Positions 44,356 through 53,700 of a DNA stretch of 64,000 bases are shown here, one piece after another. Source of the DNA: Rubripirellula amarantea (lineage in GTDB: Bacteria > Planctomycetota > Planctomycetia > Pirellulales > Pirellulaceae). A model generated the notes under the pieces. It had not been told where the DNA came from. It did not search any database and worked only from the letters and a program-made list of their open reading frames with translations. The stretch lies in contig NZ_SJPI01000001.1 in the NCBI RefSeq assembly GCF_007859865.1, positions 124,001-188,000 of the forward strand, written 5' to 3'. The translations under genes and the position numbers were made by a program. The stretch's first letter is position 1. Each line of letters starts with the position of its first letter.

Positions 44356-45729
44356 ATGAAACGCTTCGTGCTGTGCACAAATCCACTTATTGAACTTTGG
44401 CCCGTACAGTTTGGAACTGCTGTGATCGCTACCTGGATGGCCATGCCGTTAGAACTGCGAATGTCGCTGCTTGTGGTGATCGGCTTGTTGCTTGGTGCCT
44501 TGGCCAATCACATTATCTATCGCTACGCGTACTTCGTCGCTCGTCCAATCACGCCTTGGGCATCAAAGGCGTTTCTGTCTCGATTCCAAGACCCGAAAGT
44601 TTCGCCGAGATCCTGGCTGGACCGGATTCCGCTGTTGGGTTGGTTGCGACTGCGCCGAGAATCGCACATCCATGGCAATGGTTTTTGGATCCGACCTCTG
44701 CTGATTGAGCTGTCGATGGCAATCGTATTGCCGTTGCTGTACCAGTTCGAAGCACTCGATGGAGGATTGCTTCCCACGTCAGCGCGCTTCGCACGTTTTC
44801 TTGTTTTGTTTGAAACAAGGGGGACGATCATCTTCTTTGCTCATGCGATTCTCTTGGCATTGATGGTACCGGCGACGTTCATCGACTTTGACGAGAAGAC
44901 AATTCCCGACATCATCACCATTCCGGGCACCATCCTTGGATTGATCATCGGAACAGTAAGTCTCAATGTATTCATGCCCACGGCGTTGCCGGTTGGTGGG
45001 AACGCGGTAAGCGTTTTCCCCACACTCTTCGATTCACCTTGGTTCCCAGCCCCCAACAATCACTTGACGGCGAAGTATTGGTGGATCGCGATGGCAATAT
45101 GGACCACTTGGTGCTTTGCCTTGGCAGATCGTCGGTGGAGTTGGGCTGTTGCCCGGCGTCGTGGATTTGGCAGGGCAGTGAAGCACCTTGTCGACGGAAT
45201 CTTTCACTATGGTTTTTGGAAATGGCTCGCTGCCATTTGGTTGATTGGCTTTATCGGCATCACGGCCATCTATCGCTCTGGTGGCACCGATGCTTGGTAC
45301 GGTCTGTTTTCGTCGCTTGTTGGTTTGGCAGTCGGCGGCGGTATTGTTTGGACCATCCGCATCATTGCGTCCTGGGCGATGAACATGGAAGCGATGGGCT
45401 TTGGTGATGTCACGCTTATGGCGATGATTGGAGCCTTCATTGGTTGGCAAGCTTCTTTATCGGCCTTCTTCCTTGCCCCGTTCGCTGCCATCGTAATTGT
45501 CCTGGTTCAGTTTGTGATCACGCGAGACCCTCACGTGCCCTTTGGTCCTTATTTGTGTGCCGGCACACTACTGACAATTGTGTTTTGGGACAAAGTCTAT
45601 AACGGATGGTTTGCGTTCAACCTGCTTACGATTGGGCCCATCCTGCTTTGGATCTGCATCGCCATGTTGGGATTGATGGGAGTGATGCTGTTTGTGTGGC
45701 GACTGATCAAAATGCGTTTATTTGGCTAA
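44356..45729 (+). CDS. prepilin peptidase (A24) with long insertion and no cysteine pairs
   Basis: 457 residues from ATG 44356 (an in-frame TTG lies 31 codons earlier). The N-terminal part has GALANHIIYRY and WLDRIPLLGWLRLRRESHIHGNG ... PLLIELSMAI, the prepilin-peptidase N-domain, but without the usual CxxC zinc pairs. The two catalytic aspartates are visible, in FIDFDEKTIPD (about residue 177-179) and in MGFGDVTLM (Asp 351). They stand about 172 residues apart, against 64 in TcpJ of Vibrio cholerae, because an about 110-residue segment with extra membrane helices is inserted. It should cleave and N-methylate pilin-like precursors, such as the DUF1559 proteins abundant in planctomycetes (inference). 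Confidence 0.82.
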   Translation: MKRFVLCTNPLIELWPVQFGTAVIATWMAMPLELRMSLLVVIGLLLGALANHIIYRYAYFVARPITPWASKAFLSRFQDPKVSPRSWLDRIPLLGWLRLRRESHIHGNGFWIRPLLIELSMAIVLPLLYQFEALDGGLLPTSARFARFLVLFETRGTIIFFAHAILLALMVPATFIDFDEKTIPDIITIPGTILGLIIGTVSLNVFMPTALPVGGNAVSVFPTLFDSPWFPAPNNHLTAKYWWIAMAIWTTWCFALADRRWSWAVARRRGFGRAVKHLVDGIFHYGFWKWLAAIWLIGFIGITAIYRSGGTDAWYGLFSSLVGLAVGGGIVWTIRIIASWAMNMEAMGFGDVTLMAMIGAFIGWQASLSAFFLAPFAAIVIVLVQFVITRDPHVPFGPYLCAGTLLTIVFWDKVYNGWFAFNLLTIGPILLWICIAMLGLMGVMLFVWRLIKMRLFG

Positions 45730-45934
45730 CGAGGCGGAACGCCGACGAGTCATGACGAGACGCCGCCGCCAACGCACATCAGCCGGAACGTTTGGGAAAG
45801 GTTGCGTGATTTGGCCATCAAAATGAGGAAGCCACGAAGACATCGGCTCTATCGGTGAGCTTTTTTCATGGATGGTGCGTACTGTACACTTCAAGCTCCT
45901 CTTCCTGTGATTGACCGCCGATTTCGACTTCGCC

Positions 45935-47323
45935 ATGACAGATCTACCCTCGGAACGTCGATCTTGGCCGCGTCGTTTATTGAACCGCATGGAGGTTGAT
46001 CGGGCGGTTTTTTATGCGATCGCGTCTCGAGGCTGGCAGTTCCTTGCGGGCCCCATCACGATCTTGATGATCGCCTCCTACTTTACCAAAGAGGTTCAGG
46101 GCTACTTTTACACGTTTGGCGGCGTGGTAGCACTGCAGATGTTCTTTGAACTGGGGTTCCCTCAGGTCATCATCAATTTCGCAAGTCACGAGTGGGGAAA
46201 ACTCGCTCTCGCGGACGACGGATCTATCGAAGGTGATGCGGATGCGCTATCACGGTTGTCCAGTTTGTTCCGTGCTTCAATGATTTGTTTTGCGGCCGTC
46301 ACGGTTGTCCTAGCTTTGACAATCCTGGTCGTTGGTTGGATCATGTTTTCCCGAGACGAGCACAGCGACGCTGTGAATTGGAAAGCACCATGGATCGCAT
46401 TGTCTATTTTGTCAGCGATTGGATTTTCGCTATCGCCAACACTGATCGTGCTGGAAGGTTGCGATCAAGTTCGTAACGTTTACAAGATGCAGTTCGTTCG
46501 CGCGGTGCTGGGAAATCTGGCTGTCTGGGTAGCGATACCTCTAGGTGCTGCCCTTTGGACTCCTGTCATCGCAACCGTGGTCAGGTTGGTATGTGAGTGT
46601 TACTTCATTTTCGTTCCCTACCGAAAGTTCTTTCGCGCCGTTTCGAGCAGACCGACGGGGCCCGTGTTGAATTGGCGTCGTGACATTTGGCCCTTTCAAT
46701 GGCGAATCGGTTTTCGAGGTCTGTTCTCGTATTTTTCTGCATCGCTGATGAGCCCCATCGTCTTTGTGTACCAAGATGCGGTTGCTGCGGGGCAATTCGG
46801 TCTTGTTTGGCAGGTGCTCAATGCGATCTATGGAGCCTGCGGTGCATGGGTGCGAACCCGAATGTCCAAGATGGGAACATTGGTCGCCAAACGCGAGTTC
46901 CAGGAGCTTGATCGCATGTTCTATCGCGTCAGCACCATTGGTTTGTCGGTGATGGTGGCCACCTGCATCACGTTCGTCGTTTTCGATTGGGCACTGTACT
47001 ATTTCAACTCACCGTATGCCACACGCATGCTCACACCGCTTCCGACCATCTGCTTGGCATTTGGCATGACAGCCGCAATGGCGATGGAATACCAAGGTCT
47101 GTACATGCATGCCCACCAACGTTCTCCCTTTCTTGTGACAGGCATCGCTTGCGCTACCGCTAGCGGACTGCTGATTTGGTGGTGGGGAGCTTGGTTTGGT
47201 GTGCTGGGCGTGGCAGTTGCATTCTTCACGATGAACATGCTAATCAACCTGCCACTTTGGACTTACCTATGGCATCGCTTTCGAAGGGAGTACTACCACC
47301 AACTTGGATCCAGCGAAATTTAG
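45935..47323 (+). CDS. polysaccharide flippase-like membrane protein
   Basis: 462 residues from ATG 45935. About twelve hydrophobic segments run through it (for example FLAGPITILMIASYF, VTVVLALTILVVGWIMF, LLIWWWGAWFGVLGVAVAFF). The first cytoplasmic region FTKEVQGYFYTFGGVVALQMFFELG is the typical start of Wzx/oligosaccharide flippase and related MATE-like exporters, in which the helix after it binds the lipid-linked sugar. It is single in this neighbourhood, with other polysaccharide genes 14-25 kb away. Which polymer it exports cannot be read. Confidence 0.84.
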   Translation: MTDLPSERRSWPRRLLNRMEVDRAVFYAIASRGWQFLAGPITILMIASYFTKEVQGYFYTFGGVVALQMFFELGFPQVIINFASHEWGKLALADDGSIEGDADALSRLSSLFRASMICFAAVTVVLALTILVVGWIMFSRDEHSDAVNWKAPWIALSILSAIGFSLSPTLIVLEGCDQVRNVYKMQFVRAVLGNLAVWVAIPLGAALWTPVIATVVRLVCECYFIFVPYRKFFRAVSSRPTGPVLNWRRDIWPFQWRIGFRGLFSYFSASLMSPIVFVYQDAVAAGQFGLVWQVLNAIYGACGAWVRTRMSKMGTLVAKREFQELDRMFYRVSTIGLSVMVATCITFVVFDWALYYFNSPYATRMLTPLPTICLAFGMTAAMAMEYQGLYMHAHQRSPFLVTGIACATASGLLIWWWGAWFGVLGVAVAFFTMNMLINLPLWTYLWHRFRREYYHQLGSSEI

Positions 47324-47400
47324 CCAGCGTGAAGCCAGAACCTGCAGCCGTGCAAAGTCGTTGATCGACAAACGGATACGTACGCAGACCATGACAAAAA

Positions 47401-47432
47401 AATGCTCAGGCGTTTTCACACACCTGAGCATT
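47401..47432 (-). terminator. intrinsic terminator of the YTV protein gene
   Basis: AATGCTCAGG (47401-47410) pairs with CCTGAGCATT (47423-47432), a perfect 10-bp stem with a 12-base loop. On the minus strand the stem runs into seven Ts (A-run 47396-47402 on plus), as expected for termination 43 bp after the YTV gene stop. Confidence 0.88.
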
Positions 47433-47475
47433 CGTAAGAAAGATATCGACACGAAGTCGGCCAGATTCCAATCGC

Positions 47476-49155
47476 TTAAACTTCGCGGGCGAAGCGTGGC
47501 ATCCAACGAATTTTCCAACCGGCTTCGGTGGCCTTGGTACCCGCATCATCAAGCGAATCAGCTTCAGGGCTGTTGAGTTCTGGTTGAGGCAGTTCGAAGA
47601 AATCGCTCTCGTCTTCGTCGGAAGAACTATCGAGCGTATCTTGCGATGAAACCGGTGGATCAATCTCAATCTTTTGCATCCGCGTGCTTGGCACATCGCC
47701 AAGTGTACGAGGGCTTTGCAGGACGGATTCGCCCATGGAATCAATCGGCTGGCTCACTTCGGGTGCCGAGTAGGATTCAACAACCGGAGTCGACGACATT
47801 GGCACCATGCTGGACGAGTAGGGTGCGGAGTTAGCAAACGACGAATAGCCGCTTACGATTGCTGGACTGAAGGGGTCGTAGTAAGACAACGGAACCTTCT
47901 GCGTCACTTGCTGAGGAACCATGATGGTTTCGGTGTAAGGCACATAGACCTGACGAGTAACCGGTTTGCGAACGGTTTGAACGATCGCTTCTTGCTCGTA
48001 ATACGATACCTGGACCGGTTCTTTGCGAGTTTGATAGGTCACTCGCGTGGATTGAACAGGCACTTTGCGTACTTTTTCTTCGGTGACCCAGCGCTGCTGT
48101 TGCACGGGAACCTTACGGGTCAGTGTTTTGGTCACGGGCTTGGTCACGACATAAGGAACCTTGCGAACTTCGGTCGTGGGAATCATGCGAGTGGTTTGCA
48201 CAGGGACATTCTGCGTGACCATCTCGGTCTGCATCCGCTGAACTGAAACTGGCACGCGCTGAGTCACCACTTCGGTTTGCATGCGAGTGGTTTGCACGGG
48301 CACTTGAACCTGCTGAGTTTGCGGAACGTAGGTGGTGCTGGCAACTTGCTGGGTGATGTAGTTGGGCCGGTACGCGTACTGCGTTTGAACCGTAGGTGGA
48401 GTGACCTGAGGTGTGACGGCATAGGCACCACGGACGCGAGCAAACAATCCAAGTGGTCCTGGTGTTGCGTACGCACCGGGAACGTACTGCAGGCCGTATT
48501 GAACTTGCCCCGGAACCACGGTCTGTTGAGCGACATAGCCTCCCGCGTCATAGACTTGGTTTTGCATGGTTGTGACGGGACGCATCGCCGTGTACTGCTG
48601 AGTTTGCAGTTGAGTTTCAACGACAGGTCGCTGGACCGCATAGCGCTGTTCATACATCTGTGTTTCCGTCACAGGTCTCTGTACAGCGTACTGTTGTTGG
48701 TAGTACTGCGTCTCAACGACAGGCTTGTAGGTTGTGTATTGCTCTTCGCGTTCGGCAGTTTCCGTAACGTAACTGGTTTGCTCAACCGTTTCGTCACGAT
48801 AAGAAGTCTCAACGACTGGCTTCCAAACGGTGAAGCGTTCTTCTCGGTAAGACGTCTCGGTAACGGGAACAGCTACCTGGTACTCACGTTCTTCAGTGCG
48901 AGTTTTCAAGACAGGGCGGTAGCTAGTAACTTGCTCGTCAACGTATTCGGTCTGTAAAGACAAACGCATACGCTGGACGGTTTGTGGTTGCATTACCGTT
49001 TCGCACTGCAAGCGATACGTCGGTTCAAAACAACACGCATCTTGGCCGAGCGCGGTAGGGCTCAACGAAACTGGTCCGATCGCGCAATTCATCGCCGCCG
49101 ACATTCCCACAGCGCAAAGGGTTGGCAACAGTTTGGACTTAGTGAAACGAATCAT
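47476..49155 (-). CDS. YTV-type cell-wall repeat protein
   Basis: 559 residues from ATG 49155, which gives a signal peptide (KLLPTLCAVGMSAAMNC); an upstream start would add 47 residues without one. The body is extremely rich in Tyr, Thr, Val, Gln and Arg, and shows two blocks of 16-residue repeats: PVxETxxxxxxYxxxR (81-192) and VPVQxxRMxTExVxxx (285-364). Between them lies a Gly/Pro/Tyr-rich stretch and after them an acidic Ser/Asp/Glu-rich C-terminus. This composition and repeat style is that of the YTV proteins described as cell-wall components of Rhodopirellula baltica. It should be exported and act structurally. Confidence 0.86.
   Translation of the reverse strand: MIRFTKSKLLPTLCAVGMSAAMNCAIGPVSLSPTALGQDACCFEPTYRLQCETVMQPQTVQRMRLSLQTEYVDEQVTSYRPVLKTRTEEREYQVAVPVTETSYREERFTVWKPVVETSYRDETVEQTSYVTETAEREEQYTTYKPVVETQYYQQQYAVQRPVTETQMYEQRYAVQRPVVETQLQTQQYTAMRPVTTMQNQVYDAGGYVAQQTVVPGQVQYGLQYVPGAYATPGPLGLFARVRGAYAVTPQVTPPTVQTQYAYRPNYITQQVASTTYVPQTQQVQVPVQTTRMQTEVVTQRVPVSVQRMQTEMVTQNVPVQTTRMIPTTEVRKVPYVVTKPVTKTLTRKVPVQQQRWVTEEKVRKVPVQSTRVTYQTRKEPVQVSYYEQEAIVQTVRKPVTRQVYVPYTETIMVPQQVTQKVPLSYYDPFSPAIVSGYSSFANSAPYSSSMVPMSSTPVVESYSAPEVSQPIDSMGESVLQSPRTLGDVPSTRMQKIEIDPPVSSQDTLDSSSDEDESDFFELPQPELNSPEADSLDDAGTKATEAGWKIRWMPRFAREV
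48064..48303 (-). repeat. YTV protein repeat block 2: five 48-bp units
   Basis: Encodes five consecutive 16-residue units beginning VP (VPVQTTRMQTEVVTQR, then VPVSVQRMQTEMVTQN, then three diverged ones), residues 285-364, with a 14-residue sixth copy after it. DNA identity is moderate and the period exact. Confidence 0.85.
48580..48915 (-). repeat. YTV protein repeat block 1: seven 48-bp units
   Basis: Encodes seven consecutive 16-residue units (for example PVVETQYYQQQYAVQR and PVTETQMYEQRYAVQR), residues 81-192, starting a partial eighth at residue 193. Pro-Val at the start of a unit and a basic residue at its end recur, without insertions. Confidence 0.85.
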
Positions 49156-49353
49156 TTTGCAAATACACCTTGAATGGCTCGACAGTCGCTCGATGGGGGC
49201 GTCCAAGTATCCGTGAATCTTGAACATCGAGCAACAAATAGGGGCGCGCAGATCCTGCCAAAGCAGACAGCTAGCGCCACAATCAAGAGTACGCAAGAGT
49301 TAAGCCGAATGTGAAGAAAAGCCCGCAAAAAGTCACAATTTGAGGCTCAGGTA

Positions 49354-49381
49354 GCCGGGAAAATTCACCATCTTTCCCGGC
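49354..49381. other. 9-bp perfect inverted repeat in a 430-bp gap
   Basis: GCCGGGAAA (49354-49362) and TTTCCCGGC (49373-49381) with a 10-base loop lie between the YTV gene start and the 3' end of the next minus-strand gene (gap 49156-49585). CTGTTTATTTG follows on plus. It could end transcription from upstream on the minus strand or serve as an operator of the YTV gene. The rest of the gap holds no gene that I can see. Confidence 0.45.
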
Positions 49382-49585
49382 CTGTTTATTTGACGCTGCG
49401 AGCGTTGCATTTTTGCCACGTCGGACACTTTGCCCAACTGTCAAAGGTGCCATCGTTACAAGCGTCACAAGTGGTACATCCGTTGCAATCGCTATTGGAA
49501 GCCAACGCTACGCTAGCTTCCCATCAACTAAAGTTTTCCTCATTCGTCCGCGACCGAGAACTCTCGCGAATACACGATTAGCCTG

Positions 49586-50482
49586 CTAAAGCAACAGGAA
49601 TGAAAACCCGCTGATCACAGCCAATTCGGCAAGCGTCGCACATCCGTCGAATTCACCATCGCAGAAATGGTGGATTCCCCGGTCATGCGGATAGGATTCG
49701 CCACATCGACAATCACCCAACGAGGACACTTCGCATTGAGGCCGTTGACGAACCATTTGGTAAGGCAGCAATAACGCATCTCCAAGAAAGCGAACTGCAG
49801 AGACTGGATTTTGCAAACAGCCCCATCCCTTGCCGCAACGTTCGAGGTTCGGATCCTCGAAGTACAAGGGTCGATGACAAAAACGAATGGTTTGGCGAGA
49901 GTAAATAGGGAACGTCGATCCCGTCGACATCACCCATTCGGGTTCGCTGTGATTCATCAATGACGCCGCGACGCTAGCGGGTGTATCGACCGAAGAAGTG
50001 GAGTTGGAACCAAACTTTCGTTTGCCATCCGTTTCAGCATCCAGCGTTGTCGTGACAGCAATCTCGTGAAGTGGACGCTGCAACCGCCGAAGGGCGTCGA
50101 CAGACCCCGTGTGTCGATTTGGCTTATCCAAAGAGCGAGAGTCGCGCTGATTGTCTTCATCAATGTCTGATAACGAGGCTGATACTTCATCCTCTTCATC
50201 ATCTACGGATTCTAAAGCTCGATCACGATTGTTACGTCGCTTTGGCTCCGGCCGCTGTGGATCGTCTGCATTCGCTTCGGCCTCGAACTCATCTAGCATC
50301 AAATCACGAAGGGTCATGTCGTCCTCGACTAACTCCCCTAAGGTTGGTTGGTCGTCACGGGATGATTGAGAATCCTGACCATGGCTGGGTGCTGCTAATG
50401 CAAAAATGTTCGCTGCAATGATTGTCACCAAAACGACGTGGCGAACGACTGCCGAACAGGGGTAGCGACGGGTTAATGACAT
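49586..50482 (-). CDS. secreted protein of unknown function, acidic with Cys-rich C-terminal domain
   Basis: 298 residues from ATG 50482, which gives a signal peptide (VVLVTIIAANIFALAAPSHG); the frame is open 61 codons further without one. Residues 35-150 are highly charged (Asp, Glu, Arg) and probably disordered. The C-terminal 120 residues are compact: RFCHRPLYFEDPNLERCG, PVSAVRFLGDALLLPYQM and a run of cysteines in CEVSSLGDCRCGE. I do not recognise the family. It is divergent from the giant LEPR gene and downstream it faces the YTV gene, so a cell-wall role is possible. Confidence 0.72.
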   Translation of the reverse strand: MSLTRRYPCSAVVRHVVLVTIIAANIFALAAPSHGQDSQSSRDDQPTLGELVEDDMTLRDLMLDEFEAEANADDPQRPEPKRRNNRDRALESVDDEEDEVSASLSDIDEDNQRDSRSLDKPNRHTGSVDALRRLQRPLHEIAVTTTLDAETDGKRKFGSNSTSSVDTPASVAASLMNHSEPEWVMSTGSTFPIYSRQTIRFCHRPLYFEDPNLERCGKGWGCLQNPVSAVRFLGDALLLPYQMVRQRPQCEVSSLGDCRCGESYPHDRGIHHFCDGEFDGCATLAELAVISGFSFLLL

Positions 50483-50762
50483 AGCAGCACTGCGAGTGGA
50501 TCGTAGGGTCGTTTGCAAACGGTTGTTCGCTAGCGAGGGCCTGAGGTACAGACAGAGACCTGAAAAATGAGCGAAGGCCCGAGAAGCAGATCGCAATTCG
50601 GGCATAAAATTGCCGCGGCATAACCGCTTCAATCGGAATGATCGACCTGCAGGGCTGTCGGACAACAGAAAAACCGGTGGGACAAAGGTCCCTGGAATCG
50701 GTGCAGCTTTTCTGAACCGCGTAATCGGAAAACCCTCACACTTGGACTAAGATGACTATCAG

Positions 50763-53700
50763 GTGTCACCTGTGCACCTCCGACACCTTTTCCACCGAGT
50801 TTTGCTCGCATTCATGCCGAATTCCTCTCCCAAACCGTTGCTCCTTCGCGGGTCGCGTTATCGTGCCGGACAGAATCGTCTGAAGGAACTCATTACTGGC
50901 ACAAAGGCCATGTTTTGGCGACGCCATCGAGAACCTCGTCGAGTCCCGCCAAACGTGAAGTCGACTTGGGTCCCCATGGTGCGGGTGCTCGAACCACGCC
51001 TGGTGCTAAACGCGTCAGCGGAACTTAACCCTTTGGGGCAACTGCTGATCTCGGGAACCAATTCAGCAGACTTCGTTCAACTAGCCATCAACGTCAACGA
51101 CGAGCTAATTCTTCGTGACCAAGGTGGCGATCCCATCCCTATTGCAAACCATCCGGACGGAAGTGGATTTGAAACTAATCCGCTGGACCTAGACGACATC
51201 ACTAGCAAACTAATTTCGATTGACCTTGGCGATGGTGACGATGACGTTGTGATGCGTGTCGTGCCTGGGATTAACGTTCAAGTGGCGGAATCTGGCGGAA
51301 CCGACACGACCACTCTCCAGTCGATCCGTTCTCTATCGCCGGACGCTGGTCGACTTCGCGTTGATACTGAAAACATCGAACTGTCGGCTCCCGCATCGAC
51401 GTTCCGCTTCGGTAACACGGACACTCGTTTAACGGGCAACGTCTCGATCTCAGATCCCGCTACAACGTACGTCGTACAAGCGGATGCTCCGTTGGCTATC
51501 GAAGGAACCTTAACTCTAGACAACGATCTAACCATTCGCGGGAACGGCTCGCTCAACCTTTCAACGGCAACACTTTCGGCTTCTCAGTCCTCGATTGATT
51601 TTCAAATCACACTTCCGCAAGGTGAAGTTCGGTTGGGTGAAGTGAATGAGACAGCAGGAAGCACCATCGAAAATCTTACGATTGAATCTGCGTCAGCGGT
51701 GCGATTGCTAGGGAATGAAGTAATCGTCAACAACGAGTTCATTGTTCGCGACGTAGAGTCTTTGCTTCGGACCGAATCGTCGATCGATGCCGAGTTTGTT
51801 TCCCTCACATCAAATCAACAAATCACGCTACTTGGTGACATCGATTCGGCACTGTCGACAAGTCTGAAGTCTGAAGTTGTGATCGTTGGCGCGGACATCG
51901 CATCGACTGACGGCGATATCACAATTCACAGCGGCCAGCGTTTTGAACTCATTCGTTCAGCAACTCTTTCGACGGCCGATGCTGGATTGATTCGAATCGA
52001 TGGTGGCGGTGGGACGATTAGCACAATCGACGGTCACCTTGTCGATACTGGCACCGACAAGTCGTTTGTCTTAACCAATGCGTCTGAAGTATCGCTCGGT
52101 TCGCTTTCCGCATCTGACGGGACATTGAAACTCGGTGCACTGACAAGCCCTGTCGGAACAGTCGATCAGGCTGCTGGATCGCCGATCACGGTTAGCAGCA
52201 TCGAGGGTGTCATCAGCCAAGACTTGAACCTAAGAAACACCAATAATCAAATTGGTTCGATTCGTCAGTTATCCGTCGCTGGCAACGTCAATTTGAACGA
52301 CGCTATAGGAGATTTGTTCATTGATTCGTTGGTAGTTGGTGGCACCGAAGTTGAAATCGTAGCGGCGGGGGTGATTTCGCTTGGCCGAGTGGATGCACGT
52401 CAAGCGACTGTGCGTTTCCAGTCCGACAGGCTCATCGACGCAGCGACAGATCAAGCCACGGATATCTTCGCAACACGTCTGGACATTGATACCCAAACAG
52501 GCATGAACCGGTCTCTAGGAATTGAACTGGAAGGCGTTTCCGAACTTGCGATGCGGGTTGCTCAAGGCAATGTGTTCATTGAGTCGCTGGGTGACCAATT
52601 GCTCGATCTCACCAACGTCGCGCTTCAGAACGGTTCCTTTGAACTAATCGCAGAGGGCAACGTTGATGTATCACAGGTCGACCTTGTATCCGGAGACGCC
52701 AACATTCGCGCGACAGGAGAGTTGAGTATCAGTCGCCTTAACGCAAGTGCCGGTGAAGTCTGGCTAGACGGGCTAACGATTAACGATGCAGAGAGCGACG
52801 AGTTAACGGATATAACCGCGACAAGAATTACACTGGCTGCAATCAATGGGATCGGAGACCAACGAATTGTTGAGATTGATCAAGCGACCGAGCTAATTTC
52901 TGCGACGGACAATGGGGACATTCGTGTCGATTCGCTGACCCCTTCGTTGCTCGATGTGACTCAGACAAACGCGGGATCTGGTTTGATTCAAATTAACGCA
53001 GCCGGCGATCTGTTTGCTCGACAAATTGATTCTGCCGCCGGTAGGGTGACGCTCAAATCACTGGGTTCTCTTTCCATCGGTACTATCGAAGCGACCGACG
53101 GCTTGGTGAACCTTTGCGGCAACACGATTGATGATGCGGCGACCGATGACATCGCTGACGTGGTGGCGGGACAAATTGAGTTCGATGCTTCCGAAGGTAT
53201 TGGGAGCGTTCGATCCATAGAAATCGAACAAGCAAGTTCGCTTTCTGCAGTTACGGCGACCGGAAACATCGACCTGATTTCGTTGGGTACGAATCCCCTT
53301 GTGGTCACCAACGGAAAGTCCGGTGATGGCTCGATACGGCTACAAATTGCTGGCGACGTTCGCACGGACCATTTAGCTGCGACCAACGGAGACGTTTCCC
53401 TGGTTTCAGACGGCTCTGCCGGCGTCGGTTCGATCGAAGCTCTGGCGGGAACCATCGAAGTTACCAGCCTTTCAATCAACGATGCGCAGAACGACACTGA
53501 CGCGGACTTAACCGCGGCCAATGTCGTCCTGAATTCTGAAGAAGGTATCGGAAATCAACAGGCGATCGAGATTGACGACGCAAGCATTTTGGTTGCAAGT
53601 ACGGTGACTGGGAATGTGGCGATCAATTCACTAGGATTTGGTCCAATCGATGTGACTCTATCCAACGCGAGTGACGGCACCGTCGAGATCACTGCCATTG

